DNA from: Buxus sempervirens
Taxonomy: Eukaryota; Streptophyta; Magnoliopsida; Buxales; Buxaceae
Assembly (NCBI GenBank): GCA_947561395.2
Contig: OX387184.1
Location: forward strand, 12,070,205-12,134,204
DNA length: 64,000 nt
Direction: 5' to 3'
Numbering within the stretch: position 1 is the stretch's first letter; each line of letters opens with the position of its first letter. The notes beneath the pieces were generated by a model. That model was not told the DNA's origin. It saw only the letters and a list, made by a program, of their open reading frames with translations, and did not search any database. The position numbers and the translations under genes were made by a program. Positions 1 through 12,300 of this stretch are shown here, piece by piece.

Positions 1-1295
1 TCCAAAGTACCTCGAGAACAACCAAATTTTCCGGCGACTCTTAAATCAGAAAAGACAATTGAAAAAAAAAGCTTAGAATGAAAGGAGAAGAATCAGACAC
101 AGAAAGAGATTCACAGGAAAGAGATGAAAAGATCAACTCACTCATGTATCAAACGGAAGTTAACCTAGAACTATGTGAATTCCAGATCACCAGATGCGTT
201 ATAACGCAATGTGGAAGAGATTTTAAACTTGATTCGTGAATGAAATCAATAAAACAACCACTAAAAACTCAATCGAAACCAACCATGGTTTATTGACTTC
301 AGAGAAGAACTCACGGACTTCAGAGAAGAACTTCAGAAGCTGTTACAGAGACCAGGGTTTATTGACTTAAGAGAAGAACTTCATGATTTCTGTCGTCTGT
401 GTGAAGAAGAGCGACGAGAGGAAGAAGCTTCTTCTCTCAATTGGATGCCCAGTCGTAGGAAGAAGAGTTTTGTCGTGTGAGGAAGAGCGACGAGAGGTTT
501 TGCATCGAAGAGAAAATAAATAAGTTATTACAAAAATAGCATCCAACAAAAAACGGTTCATCGTTTTCAAGAACGAAATTTTTCGGTTTCTGAAAACCGG
601 GCTATTTTTCAACCATTTCTCTGAAAAACGGTTTGAAATTTCTTGCAACCAAACACGTTTTCGGTTTTTTGTTTTCAAAAACTAAAAAACTGTGTTCAAA
701 CACGTTACCAAACACCCTCTTATATTTTACATGAAAACAAACACTTGAAAAGCCCCATTTTGCCCGGAAAACATTTTCCGCGTTAGATTTTACATTGAAA
801 CAAAAGGAGGAGCCTAAGTTCAAAAAAAAAAAAAACGGTATTCTCAAAACTCAGTTACAATCAAAACCCCGGATCCCACCCTCAAAATTCGAATAAAATA
901 CAAACCACTCCTCAAACAGGCCTCTTCCTCCCCCTCTGACTAAACGAGAACATAATCAGTAACGTCAGCGAACCTTTTAGGAGGGGATTTAGCAATGAAC
1001 CGCGCTACGCTTTCAAGTTGAATTCCTCGTCACATGAGCTGGCCCTTTTATTAAACAAGCGAGATCGAAAAGACCAAAATACCCGCGTTCCTACACGCTC
1101 CTTCTGAAACGGGAGGAGAAAAGAAAATTGGAAGAGACAATAGAAGCTGCGAAGGTACGAAAGCTGCCATTTCAACAAAATGCGTGTGCTATTTGGTCCA
1201 ACGAGTTATCGGACCTTTCCCTTTTCAGTCACTTCTTCGCATCGCTTTCTCCTACGGGGAGGGAGGAACCAGATTAGGCGACAGAGTCGCCGGAG
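1..1295. other. Intergenic and J-protein leader region
   Basis: No gene was recognised in this stretch. Around 291-385 the phrase 'gacttcagagaagaact' recurs three times in imperfect form, and 'gaagagcgacgagagg' occurs near 406 and again near 482, so this is a small degenerate direct-repeat patch. About 535-720 is AT-rich and ends in 'accaaacaccctctt', a sequence resembling the ends of common plant MITEs, but I could not pair it with a second end. The last 150 bases are presumably the promoter and 5' UTR of the J-protein gene. Confidence 0.4.
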
Positions 1296-2720
1296 ATGGA
1301 CGAAGACAGCAAGAGAGCCGAGGCTGAACGATGTTTAGGAATCGCAGAGAAGCTCCTCTTGGCTCGAGATCTCGTCGGCAGCCGGAATCTTGCCTTGCGT
1401 GTTCAAGAGTCCGACCCGCTTCGTGACGGTTCCGATCAGATCCTGGCCGTCGCCGACGTACTACTTGCCGCCGAGAAGCGGATCAACAACCACCTCGATT
1501 GTTACGCGATCTTACAACTTCAACGTCAATCTGATGATCTTGAACTCATCAAGAGACAGTACAGGAGACTGGCATTGCTTTTGCATCCTGACAAGAACAA
1601 GTTCTCCTTCGCCGATAACGCCTTCAAGCTCGTCGCCGATGCTTGGGCTGTTTTGTCTAATCCGTCTAAGAAGTGTCTGTATGACAATGAGCTCAATCTC
1701 TTCTCCAAATTCGATTCGGTCGTTTTGAACGACGAATCAGAACGACAACAACAGCAACGGATGAGTCGGAGTCCTAGAAATAAGAAGAGAAAGGCATCAG
1801 AAGGGCAGAATCGTGGTTGTGGACCTTCTGGTAATGCATGTCCTTTGCCGTTGACGAGTTTCTGGACGGCTTGTCCGTATTGTTATTTTCTCTATGAATA
1901 CCCTAGAATTTATGAGGATTGTTGTCTTAGGTGTCAGAATTGTCAAAAGGGGTTTCACGCTTCTTTGATTCCGTCTCCCCCTCCGATGGTTCCCGGGAAA
2001 GAGGCGTATTTCTGTTGTTGGGGATTTTTCCCGCTAGGGTTTTCCGTACCCAATTTAGATTGTGGTACTAGCAAAGGCTTTCCTAATTCAATGCCCTTCC
2101 CGCCTGTGTTTCAATGTCCTCCGCAACCGGCAGAGAGAGGGAATGCTGCTGTGCATAAGACTAGTTTACATGATGAAGACAGCTGGATGGGAAATTCGGA
2201 AGGAAGTGGGGATGCGTCGGTGGAATGGAGCAGCAGAAAGAAAGGAAAAGCTGTGAATGCTAAGGAGAGAGCTTCTTCGAGGAGGAATGCTAGAAAGTCA
2301 CAATGGGGTAAAGTAAACGAGGGAGAGCAGAATTCTCCAGGATTGGTGAAAGATAGTAGTGAACCTTTAGATGGGTCTGTAATACCAGGAGGGATTGATG
2401 GAATAGAGGTGCCCAGCATTGCACAACCTCAGATGAGGAATAATAATATGGCTGTAAAGAATACAGAGAAGGATATGGGGAAAGGGCCTGAAGGAAATAA
2501 AGAGGAAATGAATTCAGCACAAACATCGGGTGAGCTGGATTTGAATGTAGAAAACACAAATGAGAGTGGAGACGTGTCTGCAATGAGTGACGGAATGTGG
2601 ACTGTAAGTGGAGAGGAAGAAGCAACTGCAGGGACTGGCTTCTTTGAAGGACTGGATGATATTCTAGCTGGTCTACCAATACTTAATGTTGTAGAGGAAG
2701 AAAAGGTTGAGGCTGCGTAG
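1296..2720 (+). CDS. J-domain (DnaJ-like) co-chaperone, plant type with zinc ribbon
   Basis: This is an intronless 474-aa reading frame. The N-terminus (about residues 1-65) is the helical region that precedes the J domain in the large plant J-protein family related to DUF3444 proteins. The J domain spans roughly residues 68-131 with the diagnostic HPD at 97-99, which stimulates Hsp70 ATPase. Residues 189-220 contain CPYC (193-196) and CLRCQNC (C210 to C216), a zinc-ribbon-like cluster usual in this family. The rest is a low-complexity polar, acidic tail. There is no DUF3444 domain, so it belongs to the shorter class. No signal peptide or membrane segment is visible, and a basic KKRK patch near residue 163 suggests nuclear or cytosolic location (inference). 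The chosen ATG is the first in frame and lies directly before a conserved-looking start. The client and the Hsp70 partner cannot be told from sequence. Confidence 0.88.
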   Translation: MDEDSKRAEAERCLGIAEKLLLARDLVGSRNLALRVQESDPLRDGSDQILAVADVLLAAEKRINNHLDCYAILQLQRQSDDLELIKRQYRRLALLLHPDKNKFSFADNAFKLVADAWAVLSNPSKKCLYDNELNLFSKFDSVVLNDESERQQQQRMSRSPRNKKRKASEGQNRGCGPSGNACPLPLTSFWTACPYCYFLYEYPRIYEDCCLRCQNCQKGFHASLIPSPPPMVPGKEAYFCCWGFFPLGFSVPNLDCGTSKGFPNSMPFPPVFQCPPQPAERGNAAVHKTSLHDEDSWMGNSEGSGDASVEWSSRKKGKAVNAKERASSRRNARKSQWGKVNEGEQNSPGLVKDSSEPLDGSVIPGGIDGIEVPSIAQPQMRNNNMAVKNTEKDMGKGPEGNKEEMNSAQTSGELDLNVENTNESGDVSAMSDGMWTVSGEEEATAGTGFFEGLDDILAGLPILNVVEEEKVEAA

Positions 2721-5532
2721 TTTGGGAAGTAGAAATGCTGTTGTTGTTCGCATGATTCTCACATGGGTTGATGTAGCAAAGAACAACCAGAATTTTTCTT
2801 TAACTGGTAAGTCAAAAATGTATATTTTGCTGCAGTAATGTGATTAAATATGTCTCTATCCGTTTTAGCTAATTTATTTTCATCTGATATTTTCCTTTGA
2901 TAAAACACTGATAACAATAAAACCAACTCCATAATCAGGATCTTGTCGACCGATGCTATCTTCTCCTCTCTGATGCCCGCACAAAATTTTCAGAGAATTG
3001 GAGCGGCTGTCATAAACATCACCATAACTGTGAAGTAGCCATGTCAATGAATGCAGTCATATATTACTACTAATTTTGCATGAGTCAGTTTTTCATCAAA
3101 CTTGTTTATTGATGTAATAGTGAACCAGTCAAAACTGTTAAGTGGAGCTGAGTAACAGAAATTTTAGATTCTTTTCATCAAAACCGCTTGGATACAAGAG
3201 TTAAACTACTTGTGATGTGAGGCTGCATTATGAGTTCTAAATTTTGGATGGAAAAACATATGATGACATGGAAATGATAGTGCCATGGCATCTTATTCAT
3301 GCGCTTCTATTCATTCAACCATCTTAGTATTGAACTTCTTTTTGTGAGAGAAAAGATGAGCTATGGTCTATGGTAAATAAGAAAGCTTATTTTCCGCTCT
3401 TCCTTAAAACTTCCTTCTCCCAATCTCAGTGAAGACGATTCTTCTCTGGAGAAGATTGAAGAGCAGAATAAAAAGGAACAGGAGTAGAAGAAACACTGAT
3501 CTAGTAATCCCTTTCCTCCCATTGTGTTTCATTTTCTATTTTGTCTGGCTAGATGTTTTAAGATGCCTTCTTATTTTCCTGTGAAGTTTCTTATATAATA
3601 ACATTATGGCCTGTGGTTTTTGAAATTTAGTGTTGCTTAAGCAATTACTAACATTATATCACTCTGTATAATTTTCATATATTTTGTTTGTGACATTCTC
3701 ACACAAAGCCTTCACTTTTTTATTTATCTTCTTCTCTTATTCAATTATAGGATTGCAATGTCAGTACCATGATTGATTTTGCTTGTTGATCATGTGATAT
3801 TATACAAGCGTCACAAATACCTGATTACTGTTTATGTTGTCAAATTCTATTGCATTGCACAGGAAATGAATGATCAAAGAGAAGTTTGTTTTGTAATGAA
3901 CCAAATGTAGGTATCACCTTTTCTAGTTGAATATACACTTTAAGGCAAAGTGCAGTGAACTCAATAGCAATATGAATGTAAGATCTGTGTACATTGTAAC
4001 CCTCGTTTTCCTCTTAGTCTCTGTACTTTGGCTATCCATAATTATTTCTTGTTGCTACGTGTGTAAAGGGAGAAAATATAGAAAAAACAAACTGATCAGA
4101 TGTAGTTATGTCAAAATTAGCTGATGATCTGTAAGGACGAATCAGCTTAAGTTATCAAAGGAAAGAAATCAGAAATTAGCTGATGTTTTTCCCTTTAATT
4201 ATAAAAAATAAAAAGGAAGAGATCAGCATAATTTATTATCTAACTCATGCTTATAGTCATAAATGTAAGCCATCTAGTTGACTAAATTGATGTTGGCGGC
4301 TATGTGAGCGAGAAGCTTAATCCATCATATGCAAATATGTGAGCTTCTGTAATTTGTGCTTCTGTGATATGTGAGCTTCTGTGAGGTAAATATGCAGATC
4401 AAGAAAACTTTTTCTCTAATTGGTGCTTGCACAAATATTTGAGTTCTTGGACATTGCCTGAGGAATGATTCAACACTTGGGTGACCATACAGGTATTTAA
4501 AGCATCTCATTCAGGGATTTATGGCTTCATTAACAATCCATTCTTACATGTCTTACTGAATTTTGTAGCTTCTGATCCATTCTGATGATGCCCAGACAAT
4601 ATGTATACTTTTACATATTCTATCATGACTTGGATTACTATGTTCTTAAATTTTTTAGATTGGATTTACATTTATATGGAAGTATCAATAAAGCTGTTGT
4701 GAAAATTGAATATGGCAGACAAAGAGAAACTTTCTGACATGGTGTTGCATAGGTTTTTGATCTGTTGATCATACACAAATTAGTGATGCAACTTCTGTTT
4801 TCTCTGGTTAGAAGGGCTGGTATGGGGTGCTCCTACATTTTATTAAGCAGCATTCTGTTAAATTATTTGCGTCAGTCTGGAACTTGGTTCATATCCTGCT
4901 AGTATGCTGTTAACACGTTTACCAATAAAAGAATAAGAAGGGAAGAGAGAGAAGAAGAAGAGGAAAAAAAGGAGGGTTGGGGGCGTAACCTGGTGTATAT
5001 TTGGTCACAGCAAGGTCCTGGGATGGGCAGATTGGTAACAGACCTTGGCTTTAACATTTTTTTGCAAGATGACGAGGTTCAGACGTCAAATACATTTCTC
5101 ATGTTGGCAGTGTAGGACTTTTACTATCACAGCTAATGGTGATAAAATTTGATTTTTGTATCTTCTAGGTTATATGATCTTCTAAGTACTCCAAAATATT
5201 CATTTAGACATGTTAAAAATATGATTATGGTTATGGAATAAGTATTAGATCCAATGATTATGGTTATAGAATAAGTATTAGATTCATGCTAAAATATGAT
5301 TTTGGTTATAGAATCTGTATTAGATCCTTCACTACTGTGCCACACACACATTTTTTAAACTAATTTTATTGTTATTTTCTTTATTCTATCCAGATGCCTC
5401 TAATATCTAGGTGAAATTGATATTATATATAGCTTATATCATATTTTTGCCATTCTTGTCTTAAACAAGTACACAATGTATTGTATTGGGTTAAGATGTG
5501 AGGATTAAGAAGTCTTAAACATCTATACCCAC
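2721..5532. other. Intergenic, J-protein 3' region, no gene seen
   Basis: The 3' UTR may be spliced: a good donor (ggtaagtc near 2807) and an acceptor (aatcag near 2938) flank an AT-rich stretch. Beyond this I see only AT-rich non-coding sequence and short chance frames. A short tandem repeat lies at about 5219-5327. Confidence 0.35.
5219..5327. repeat. Short imperfect tandem repeat, three copies
   Basis: The phrase 'atgattatggttatagaat' followed by 'agtattagatc' appears three times with small changes, the unit being about 35-42 bases. It is non-coding and lies just upstream of the hAT-type MITE. Confidence 0.6.
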
Positions 5533-5832
5533 CAAGGTTACCGTTTCAGTGCTGACCAGGGCATGAAAAGAAATTTTTGCGGTGCAAACATTTGAAAATA
5601 AAAAAGAAAAAAATGGGTTTTTTTTGGATTCTGAGAAATTTTTCCCAAATCGAGCGAAATTTTGCTTCGTATTGTAAAAAAAATATTTGTGTTTCCCCCA
5701 ATTCGCTTGGCATGTCGTTGCGTTTCAATCATGCTGTTTGAAATTTCGCTCGATTTCTTGAAGGACAATAATCCCACGAAAAGCATCGTTGGGGTGTCTT
5801 AGAGAGAAATTTTGCTGAAACGAAAAACACTG
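5533..5832. mobile_element. hAT-type MITE, 300 bp, with near-perfect 8-bp target duplication
   Basis: The left end reads CAAGGTTACCGTTTCAG and the reverse complement of the right end reads CAGTGTTTTTCGTTTCAG, an imperfect terminal inverted repeat of hAT type. The flanks are atacccac (5525-5532) and atacacac (5833-5840), matching at 7 of 8 positions, and 8 bp is the hAT target size. The interior is AT-rich, with repeated 'cgaaattt' phrases and no transposase. The ends show the same left/right asymmetry (CAAGG versus CAGTG) as the 3.2-kb element at 32069-35283, so this is probably a non-autonomous member of that family. Confidence 0.75.
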
Positions 5833-6522
5833 ATACACACATCTGCTCCCAACGCTTGCACTTGAAATCATGCAACATAGGTTATGGTTGTGTACTGTGT
5901 AGTTTAAATTTGCCGTGCAAACATGCTTTGAGATGTTAAACGCCCTCTTCTGGGTCTCTTCCCGAATTTGTAGATCCTGCCTTTGTTGGCATGTAAGCTC
6001 ATACTCAATAGCCTGCTCGATGTCAAAATACTATCATACCAAGGCTGTGTAAGGTCCTATTGTACTGGCAGTAAAGTTATTGGCTATTTTGCCCAAGTTC
6101 TGGGTTTTTAGCCCTCTTTCACCTTTCCAGGATGCTCGTGAGGCTAGGTATTTGTTGGGCTAGGCCCTCCTATGGGGAGGTGGTCCAAGGATCAGATGCC
6201 TAACATATCTATTGATAAATATGGATCCCCATTTAAAAGGTGCCATTTACTTTATTAGGAACTGCCTCATCATATTATATTGCAGTGATAGAAAAAGATT
6301 CTATTGTTCTAGGAGAATAAGAACATTTACAGGGTGGCATTCAATGTCTAAATTCTTTATGAAATGGTGGTTAAATTTAGATTCTTGTCTGTCCTCTAGA
6401 AGAAAAGCTCCTTTAAAAACCATGCATGGATGAAAGCAATCAGCACAAGAATCATATTATTCTTTTTGCGGTGATGTGCTAAATGAAATTTTTTTTTGTT
6501 GTTGCTGAAATTGATAATTCTT
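5833..6522. other. Intergenic, nothing recognised
   Basis: Apart from short chance frames, I see no gene, repeat or regulatory element that can be supported here. Confidence 0.3.
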
Positions 6523-7654
6523 TCTTTTTTTTAATGGAAAGCCGAGATAAGATCTTTGATGAAAACATTGTTACAAGAGGACACTGGGAGACAAAAACCC
6601 CAACAATCTAGTTGTAGTTCTGAACAATGGTGTCCGACCCTGTGCCAAAGCAGCATGAAACCACATGAAGAACAGTGGTAAAGTCGGACAATGGGTTCGT
6701 CAAAAGACTGATTGCAAATCCCATTAACGGGAGAAAAGGCTTCGTCGAAGACAAGATAGCCAGAAAAGGAATGCTCGGTGAATTGAGACACATCTGGACA
6801 CAGAACTGCACCTGGACTATGGGAGTCAAGGGCCTCCGATACCTAACGATACAAAACCAAACTAAAAACAGCACAGTAAAACTTGATAAATACCCAACCA
6901 AAAATATCAAAAGCAAATACATTATCACCAAGATCAAATCTAAAAACGACCAATGAACACTGCTTGAGATGACCAAGGCCATCGCCAAGAACCACCACCG
7001 AACCCCACCGGAGAATAAGGAAAGGTATAGTGGTAAGGACTCCTGCAAGATTCACCGCCTCTTTAGTGCAATCACAAACCTGACGAATCCCAAAAGCTTT
7101 ACCATCTGCAACCTCCCTTCATCGTCCCCGTCAAGGTCGTTCGATTCATCCTCTGTCCCTTCAGCCATTTGTAAGGAAGTAATCTGCAACCACAAAATCC
7201 ATACGAACAAAAACCTTTCTTCTTATTTGCTAGAGCCCAAAACACCCGAGGAGGTGAACCTAGAAGCCAAATCCACAGCTACACCAGAGCTAATTGAGAT
7301 CAAACAGAGCAAAGTCACAGGATAGAAATAGGACCTGCAGGAATCAGGAGAGAGCAACCGGGAAATGGAGGGAGAGAAGCCAAATTGCTAGTCCCAATTC
7401 ATTAGACGGAAGTGGAAACCTAGGGGAGAGGACAGCCAAACCTCAAAACTAGCGGCAACCACTGAAACTATAGAAGAAACCATCCTTGAGTCTGCAGAAG
7501 AATCGCCTTGAATCGACCTCCGGTGAGGGTTTTAGGCTTCAAAATCACCCTCCGGAGAGGGTTTCACGAAGTAGAAACTAGGGTTTCACGAAATCGCCTT
7601 TCGGGGATGGATTGAGAGGCCGGAGGGTGATGAGAGAGTTGGACGTAAAAGGTT
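6523..7654 (-). mobile_element. Putative antisense retro-insertion (LINE or processed copy)
   Basis: On the - strand this block ends in an A tail (seen as T-run on + at about 6524-6531) and begins with a GC-richer leader containing several 'ccctccggagagggttt'-like phrases (about 7520-7620). Direct repeats ttgataattctt (6511-6522) and ttgatgattctt (7655-7666) flank it with one mismatch, as expected of target-primed insertion. Several - strand frames (for example 6608-7048 and 6843-7055) are open but match no family I recognise, and the longest is broken relative to an upstream ATG near 7170. It could be the 5' part of a LINE transcript or a retrocopy of an unknown mRNA. Confidence 0.4.
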
Positions 7655-8299
7655 TTGATGATTCTTGATTCCAAGACTTTCTTAATAATGAATAACCCTC
7701 TAATGTTTCAAGAATAGTTTTTAAATAAAAAATAAAGACCACCTAATTTTATAATTGTTAAATCGAAGAAATAACTATTGCTTTAATTATTAAAATTGGG
7801 TGATACAAAAAGCTTTACGAAAAAGCATTGTCACATGTAAATCAACTCCTAGCTGTGAATTAATGCTTTTTTACTTAAATGCAAATAGATACTAAAATTA
7901 TTCTACTTTCTCCCCTTTGTGGTGTTTGCTGGGATCTCAAGTCACATATAATCAATTTTCCAATCACAGCAATGTTAATTCAATCCATGTTTTTTTTAAG
8001 GTCTTCCTATCGATCTATTAGGCCTTTTGTTATGCATCATTTCCCATCTTCTTATATAGGTGCATCTCATGCATCTCTATCTCTGGGCCTTGTAAGCTAT
8101 TGCTAATGAGAAGATGATCAGAGATCATGTCACTTGCTCCCCTTAACCAAATGTCATTACAATTGGGGATTCAGGTTTTTTAATTTATTTATTTGAAAAT
8201 AGTTTGGGGCACAAGCATCATGCAATCTTGAGCTTGAAAGTGCCACGAACGAGAATGAAATCGTCTATCGCCTTTCCTTGAACTGCTCCCTGATGCAAC

Positions 8300-8422
8300 C
8301 ATGAGATGCTGTCATGTGGAGCATCTCACGGTTAGTGTTTTGTCATGTAGGTCCCATTTGAAAACATTTAAAATAATATAAAAACACTGGCCGTGAAATG
8401 CTCTACATAGTAGTATCTCACG
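8300..8422. repeat. Foldback (MITE-like) inverted repeat
   Basis: The left arm starts 'catgagatgctgtcatgtgg' and runs to 'cacggttagtgtttt'. The reverse complement of the right arm runs 'cgtgagatactactatgtag' to 'cacggccagtgttttt'. The arms of about 40 bases agree at most positions and enclose an AT-rich loop. No clear target duplication was found. Confidence 0.6.
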
Positions 8423-8429
8423 ATTGGAT

Positions 8430-9395
8430 CAAAAAGCATTTCAGCGAAAGGCAAATGACGATTTCTTCCTCCACGAACAGTAGCAAGATTTGATCTTTAG
8501 AAGCACTAGTTTTTGTCCCTTCTTAACATTTTCCTTTCCTACAAAAGAAATGAATCTTGTGATCACTAAAATTGGGTTTAGAGGCGGAAGAGCACTTCGT
8601 ATAAGAAGACCCACCGCCCGGTTTCTAAGGGCAAGTGAGATTCGATGTTCTTGATGGCGCGTTTTCGTACGAAATCGCAAGATCAGATAATCCATCTTCG
8701 GCCGTTGGATTCAGGGGACCTAATTGTAAGGGTCGAATCTTAAAAGAAGCGCTTTGGTTGAAGAGCTCCCTGCACCCGCTGCGCAGAATCAGGGGCAGGG
8801 GAAGGGACAAAAATATCCAAAGGCGTGCATCGCGAGGGGATGAAATCGTCTCCCTTGGATATGAATGAATTTTGAATCAGCCATTGATCACGTCATCCAT
8901 CTCAAACTGTAAAAGCAGAAGGAGAAACGCTAGCCTTTCCCAGATTCTGGTTTTCAAATGTCGCTGTCGCTGCTGCTGCTGCTGTAGCTGGGCTGCCTTT
9001 CAGTTCTGCTTAAATCAGCGTTTGACGCTTTGCTTCCTCCTCTTCCTCTGCCTTGCTCTTGTGAGTAATACCGTTCTTCCTTTCTTTGTTTATTGCGATT
9101 TTGCGTTGATGCTCCTCTCGTGTTTTAATTGTGGAGTTTTTCTTGTGATTTTGACAGATCTAGCGTCTCTTGTGGTTGTTTTAAGGTTCGAGCTCCTCCC
9201 CAGGATTAAGTTTATGTATGGATTACACCTCTCTTTTATAGCCTGATAGTTATTTTTCCTGATTTTAAAGCTTGCAAGTCTGTGTCTTACGCTGGAATTT
9301 TTTTTCTGGTTTTGTTTTGTTACTTTCTTGTTAGTTAGTTGGATTTGGACTTTGTTGCGATGTTAGATCTTAGGAGGCGTTGCTGTTAAGCTACT
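8430..9395 (+). promoter_or_regulatory. Promoter and 5' UTR (probably spliced) of the PWWP gene
   Basis: The region up to about 8900 is GC-richer than its surroundings and probably holds the promoter. A CTG/TGC-rich leader near 8960-9000 precedes a clear donor 'ctcttgtgagtaat' at about 9061. AT-rich intron-like sequence follows, with possible acceptors at 'ttgacag' near 9158 and 'gatcttag' near 9373, just before the ATG at 9396. The splice is inferred. Confidence 0.4.
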
Positions 9396-12300
9396 ATGAG
9401 AGGTGCACGCCTTACAAGTAAGAGAAATCACGTCAGCAAGGATACTGAGAAGGACTTGGGGGTTAATCGATTGAAGGTGGACGTCATTTGGGGGGATGTA
9501 ATATGGGTCAAGCTCAATGGCTGTTCATGGTGGCCCGGACAGGTTTGTTAGATTCCTTTCTGGTTTATTGCCTTTTAATGATGTTTGTTGTTGCCATCAC
9601 AAATGTATTGCATGCAAAATCAATTTTGATAATCCCCATTTTTAGTAGGTTATTGACGAGAAGACTGTGAGCGGGTGCAGTAAGCTCAATAATAATTCAG
9701 AGGGGGAAGTTCTTGTTCGACTGTATGGAAGCTATAATTAGTCAGTTGTCTCACCTATGCTTGACCTTTTTATATGTGCTTTTATTTCCTTGTAGTTCCT
9801 CAAGATGTTGATCTCTATTGGATTTGTTTCATGGGAAAATTTCTTCTAATTTTATACATCTTTAATATTAAGAAAAAAAGAAGAAGAAGAAAAGAAAAAA
9901 TTAGAGTATGTTTGATGAATTACATTATACATCAAAAAGTTATGTTCATATAGCTTCGATTCTTATTTTTGTCTTGTAGCTTGTATGTTGACCCTGCAAA
10001 ATACCGGGATGAATTTGAGAATGTGAGTGTTAACTGGCACTCTATTTCCTTTTTCTGAAGTGTCTTTAGTTTTATTAGATTTTTTTTTTGTCATTCTCGT
10101 TTTCCCAGCATCTAATTTTACTGTATATTTGAATATTATTCAGATACTCAAGCAAACTAATGGTAGTCATCAGGAAATATTTCAGAAATCACTAGAGCAT
10201 GTAAGGTTTTAAGCCAGCTAATATGAAGGTTCTCAATTTGCTCATTCGTAAGTCTTGTAGGACATGAATAATCTTGAAAGCTCGTAACTGATAGTTTCTC
10301 CTCTGATGTTGGACCTGATGCTAGGATCTTTCTCAGATCAAATCAGGTAGATTGAAGAGACGAGCGTCTGAACGTAGAGGTTAGCATTTTCCATTTTTTT
10401 TTTGCCTTTGTCACTTGGTTCATGTTCTTGAACACATTCTCTCTTCTTTCTTATTATCTCTTGCACATTATGTCCATACTCCATAATTTTCCTTTAGGTT
10501 CCAGTTTTAAGCAAATAGGTTTGGATTGTCTAGAATGAATAATTTTCTTTTCTTGTTTTTAGAATGATTCTGGCAAGTTCTGAATAAATGGATTTTGCAT
10601 GGTCCAGAATAATTAATTTTCATTTTAGTGATAGTGATTAATTTCTTGTGACACCAGCATATCAAGAATTTGCAAAAGGTGTAAACGCTCATTTTTCTAG
10701 AGGATGCCAAGGTTTTCTATATTAGAGTCACATTATAAGACTAGTGAATCGAAGAATCATCTAAATATTAATTATCATGGGTTCATACACTTGGGTGAAA
10801 ACAGTGTCCACTGAACTACTTAAGTTGGAATTTGGTTTTTGGTTTAACTTAACTTGTATATGTGATCTTTTATTGTAGTTTAAGTTGACACTTCATAACT
10901 ATTAAGCCTCCAAGAGATTTGCTCAACCCAAACTTCTAAGTGATAATCATTGACAAGTCATCCTCGGCATTAGTAGGATGATATCCCAAAGATTTAATGT
11001 CCCATGTTCCAATTTAAAATGAAATTCTGTCTGAACCATGTTTAGAACCCAAGAATGCATGAAAGATGATCTTTGCTTAATATGCGGATACTCCTTTAAT
11101 AATAGATGACATAGGACTTCCAAGTGGGCACCCATTTAAAGTTTTTCTTGATAGAATCATCGTATCAAGCCCACGACACTACATCTCACTTAATAATTGC
11201 ATTGAAGGAAAATAAAGCATAGATCCCAACTCTTTCTAATATTTGATGAAACTGAAATAGTAATGCAACAAAATAAAAACCGGGGAAGCAATGGACGTTA
11301 CCACATCCATAATAATTGATGTGGTAAATCTAGTGCTCATGATCATCCTTCTATTCCTTGGTCCCAAAGCCCATCCCCATGTATTCTAGCATGTCCTTTA
11401 CTCTCCTATGGACCAACATAACCATTTTGATCCCCACCTATAAATGTCTTCTTTCAATTAGGAAATTCTTGAATTTAACCATCTATTTATTTCCAAAGCT
11501 TTTCTTAATGTTTTCTTCTAATCCTATTTACGGTGCATAGGCACTACTGAGTCACTGACTCTAAGAAATCCCTTCTTAAAACTTATTCAACTATAAATAA
11601 TACATTGTTAATTTGTCTAACACCTATAATGTTATTATTCATTTCCTTATCTATCACCGTGCCTATGCTAGTTCTATTGTTACCTTTCCCTATATATTAA
11701 TTTTTTTTAATTATCATTCTCTTCAGCTTTGTATACATATTATTTATTCTCTGATAGACACGTTATATTAATTTTCTCATTTACTTCATCACATATGCTA
11801 CTCATTACACCTTTCCTGTCAAAATCCTTACATTATAAGTAGCTAGGGTAAACCTACTTTCTTAGTTTAGCTTCTTTATTTACACTGTCCATTTTCCTAC
11901 TAGTTTTTCCTATTATAGGTAGAAAATTATACTGATATAGGTTCTTGGAAATTGAAAGGCTTTGTAAGATTGATTCAGAGCATCATGTTGTCATGCCAAC
12001 CTTCAGTTCTTTTCATGGGTAGATTTTAACAATGAAGTGGGAGATTAGCTTGCAATGAAAGGGATCGGAAGGAAACTTATGATTCTGGGCAAAGGGTTCA
12101 TGCTGAAAATAGTGTCTTTTTTCAATTTCATGTTGTCTTCTTTCAATTTTGTATTTTGGGCCTTTTGGGCATTAATGTACCATCTCAGTACTTTCTTATA
12201 CTAAAGATTTCATTCATTCATTAGAAAAAATAAAAGAGCAAAGAAAGAAAGACCAACAAAAATATGTAAGGGAGCTGATAAAGAGACATGCAGATTCTAA

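Noticed and set aside
3927-4124. A 65-codon + frame with a hydrophobic segment
   Set aside because: It lies in AT-rich intergenic DNA with no promoter or family match; a hydrophobic stretch is expected by chance from T-rich codons.
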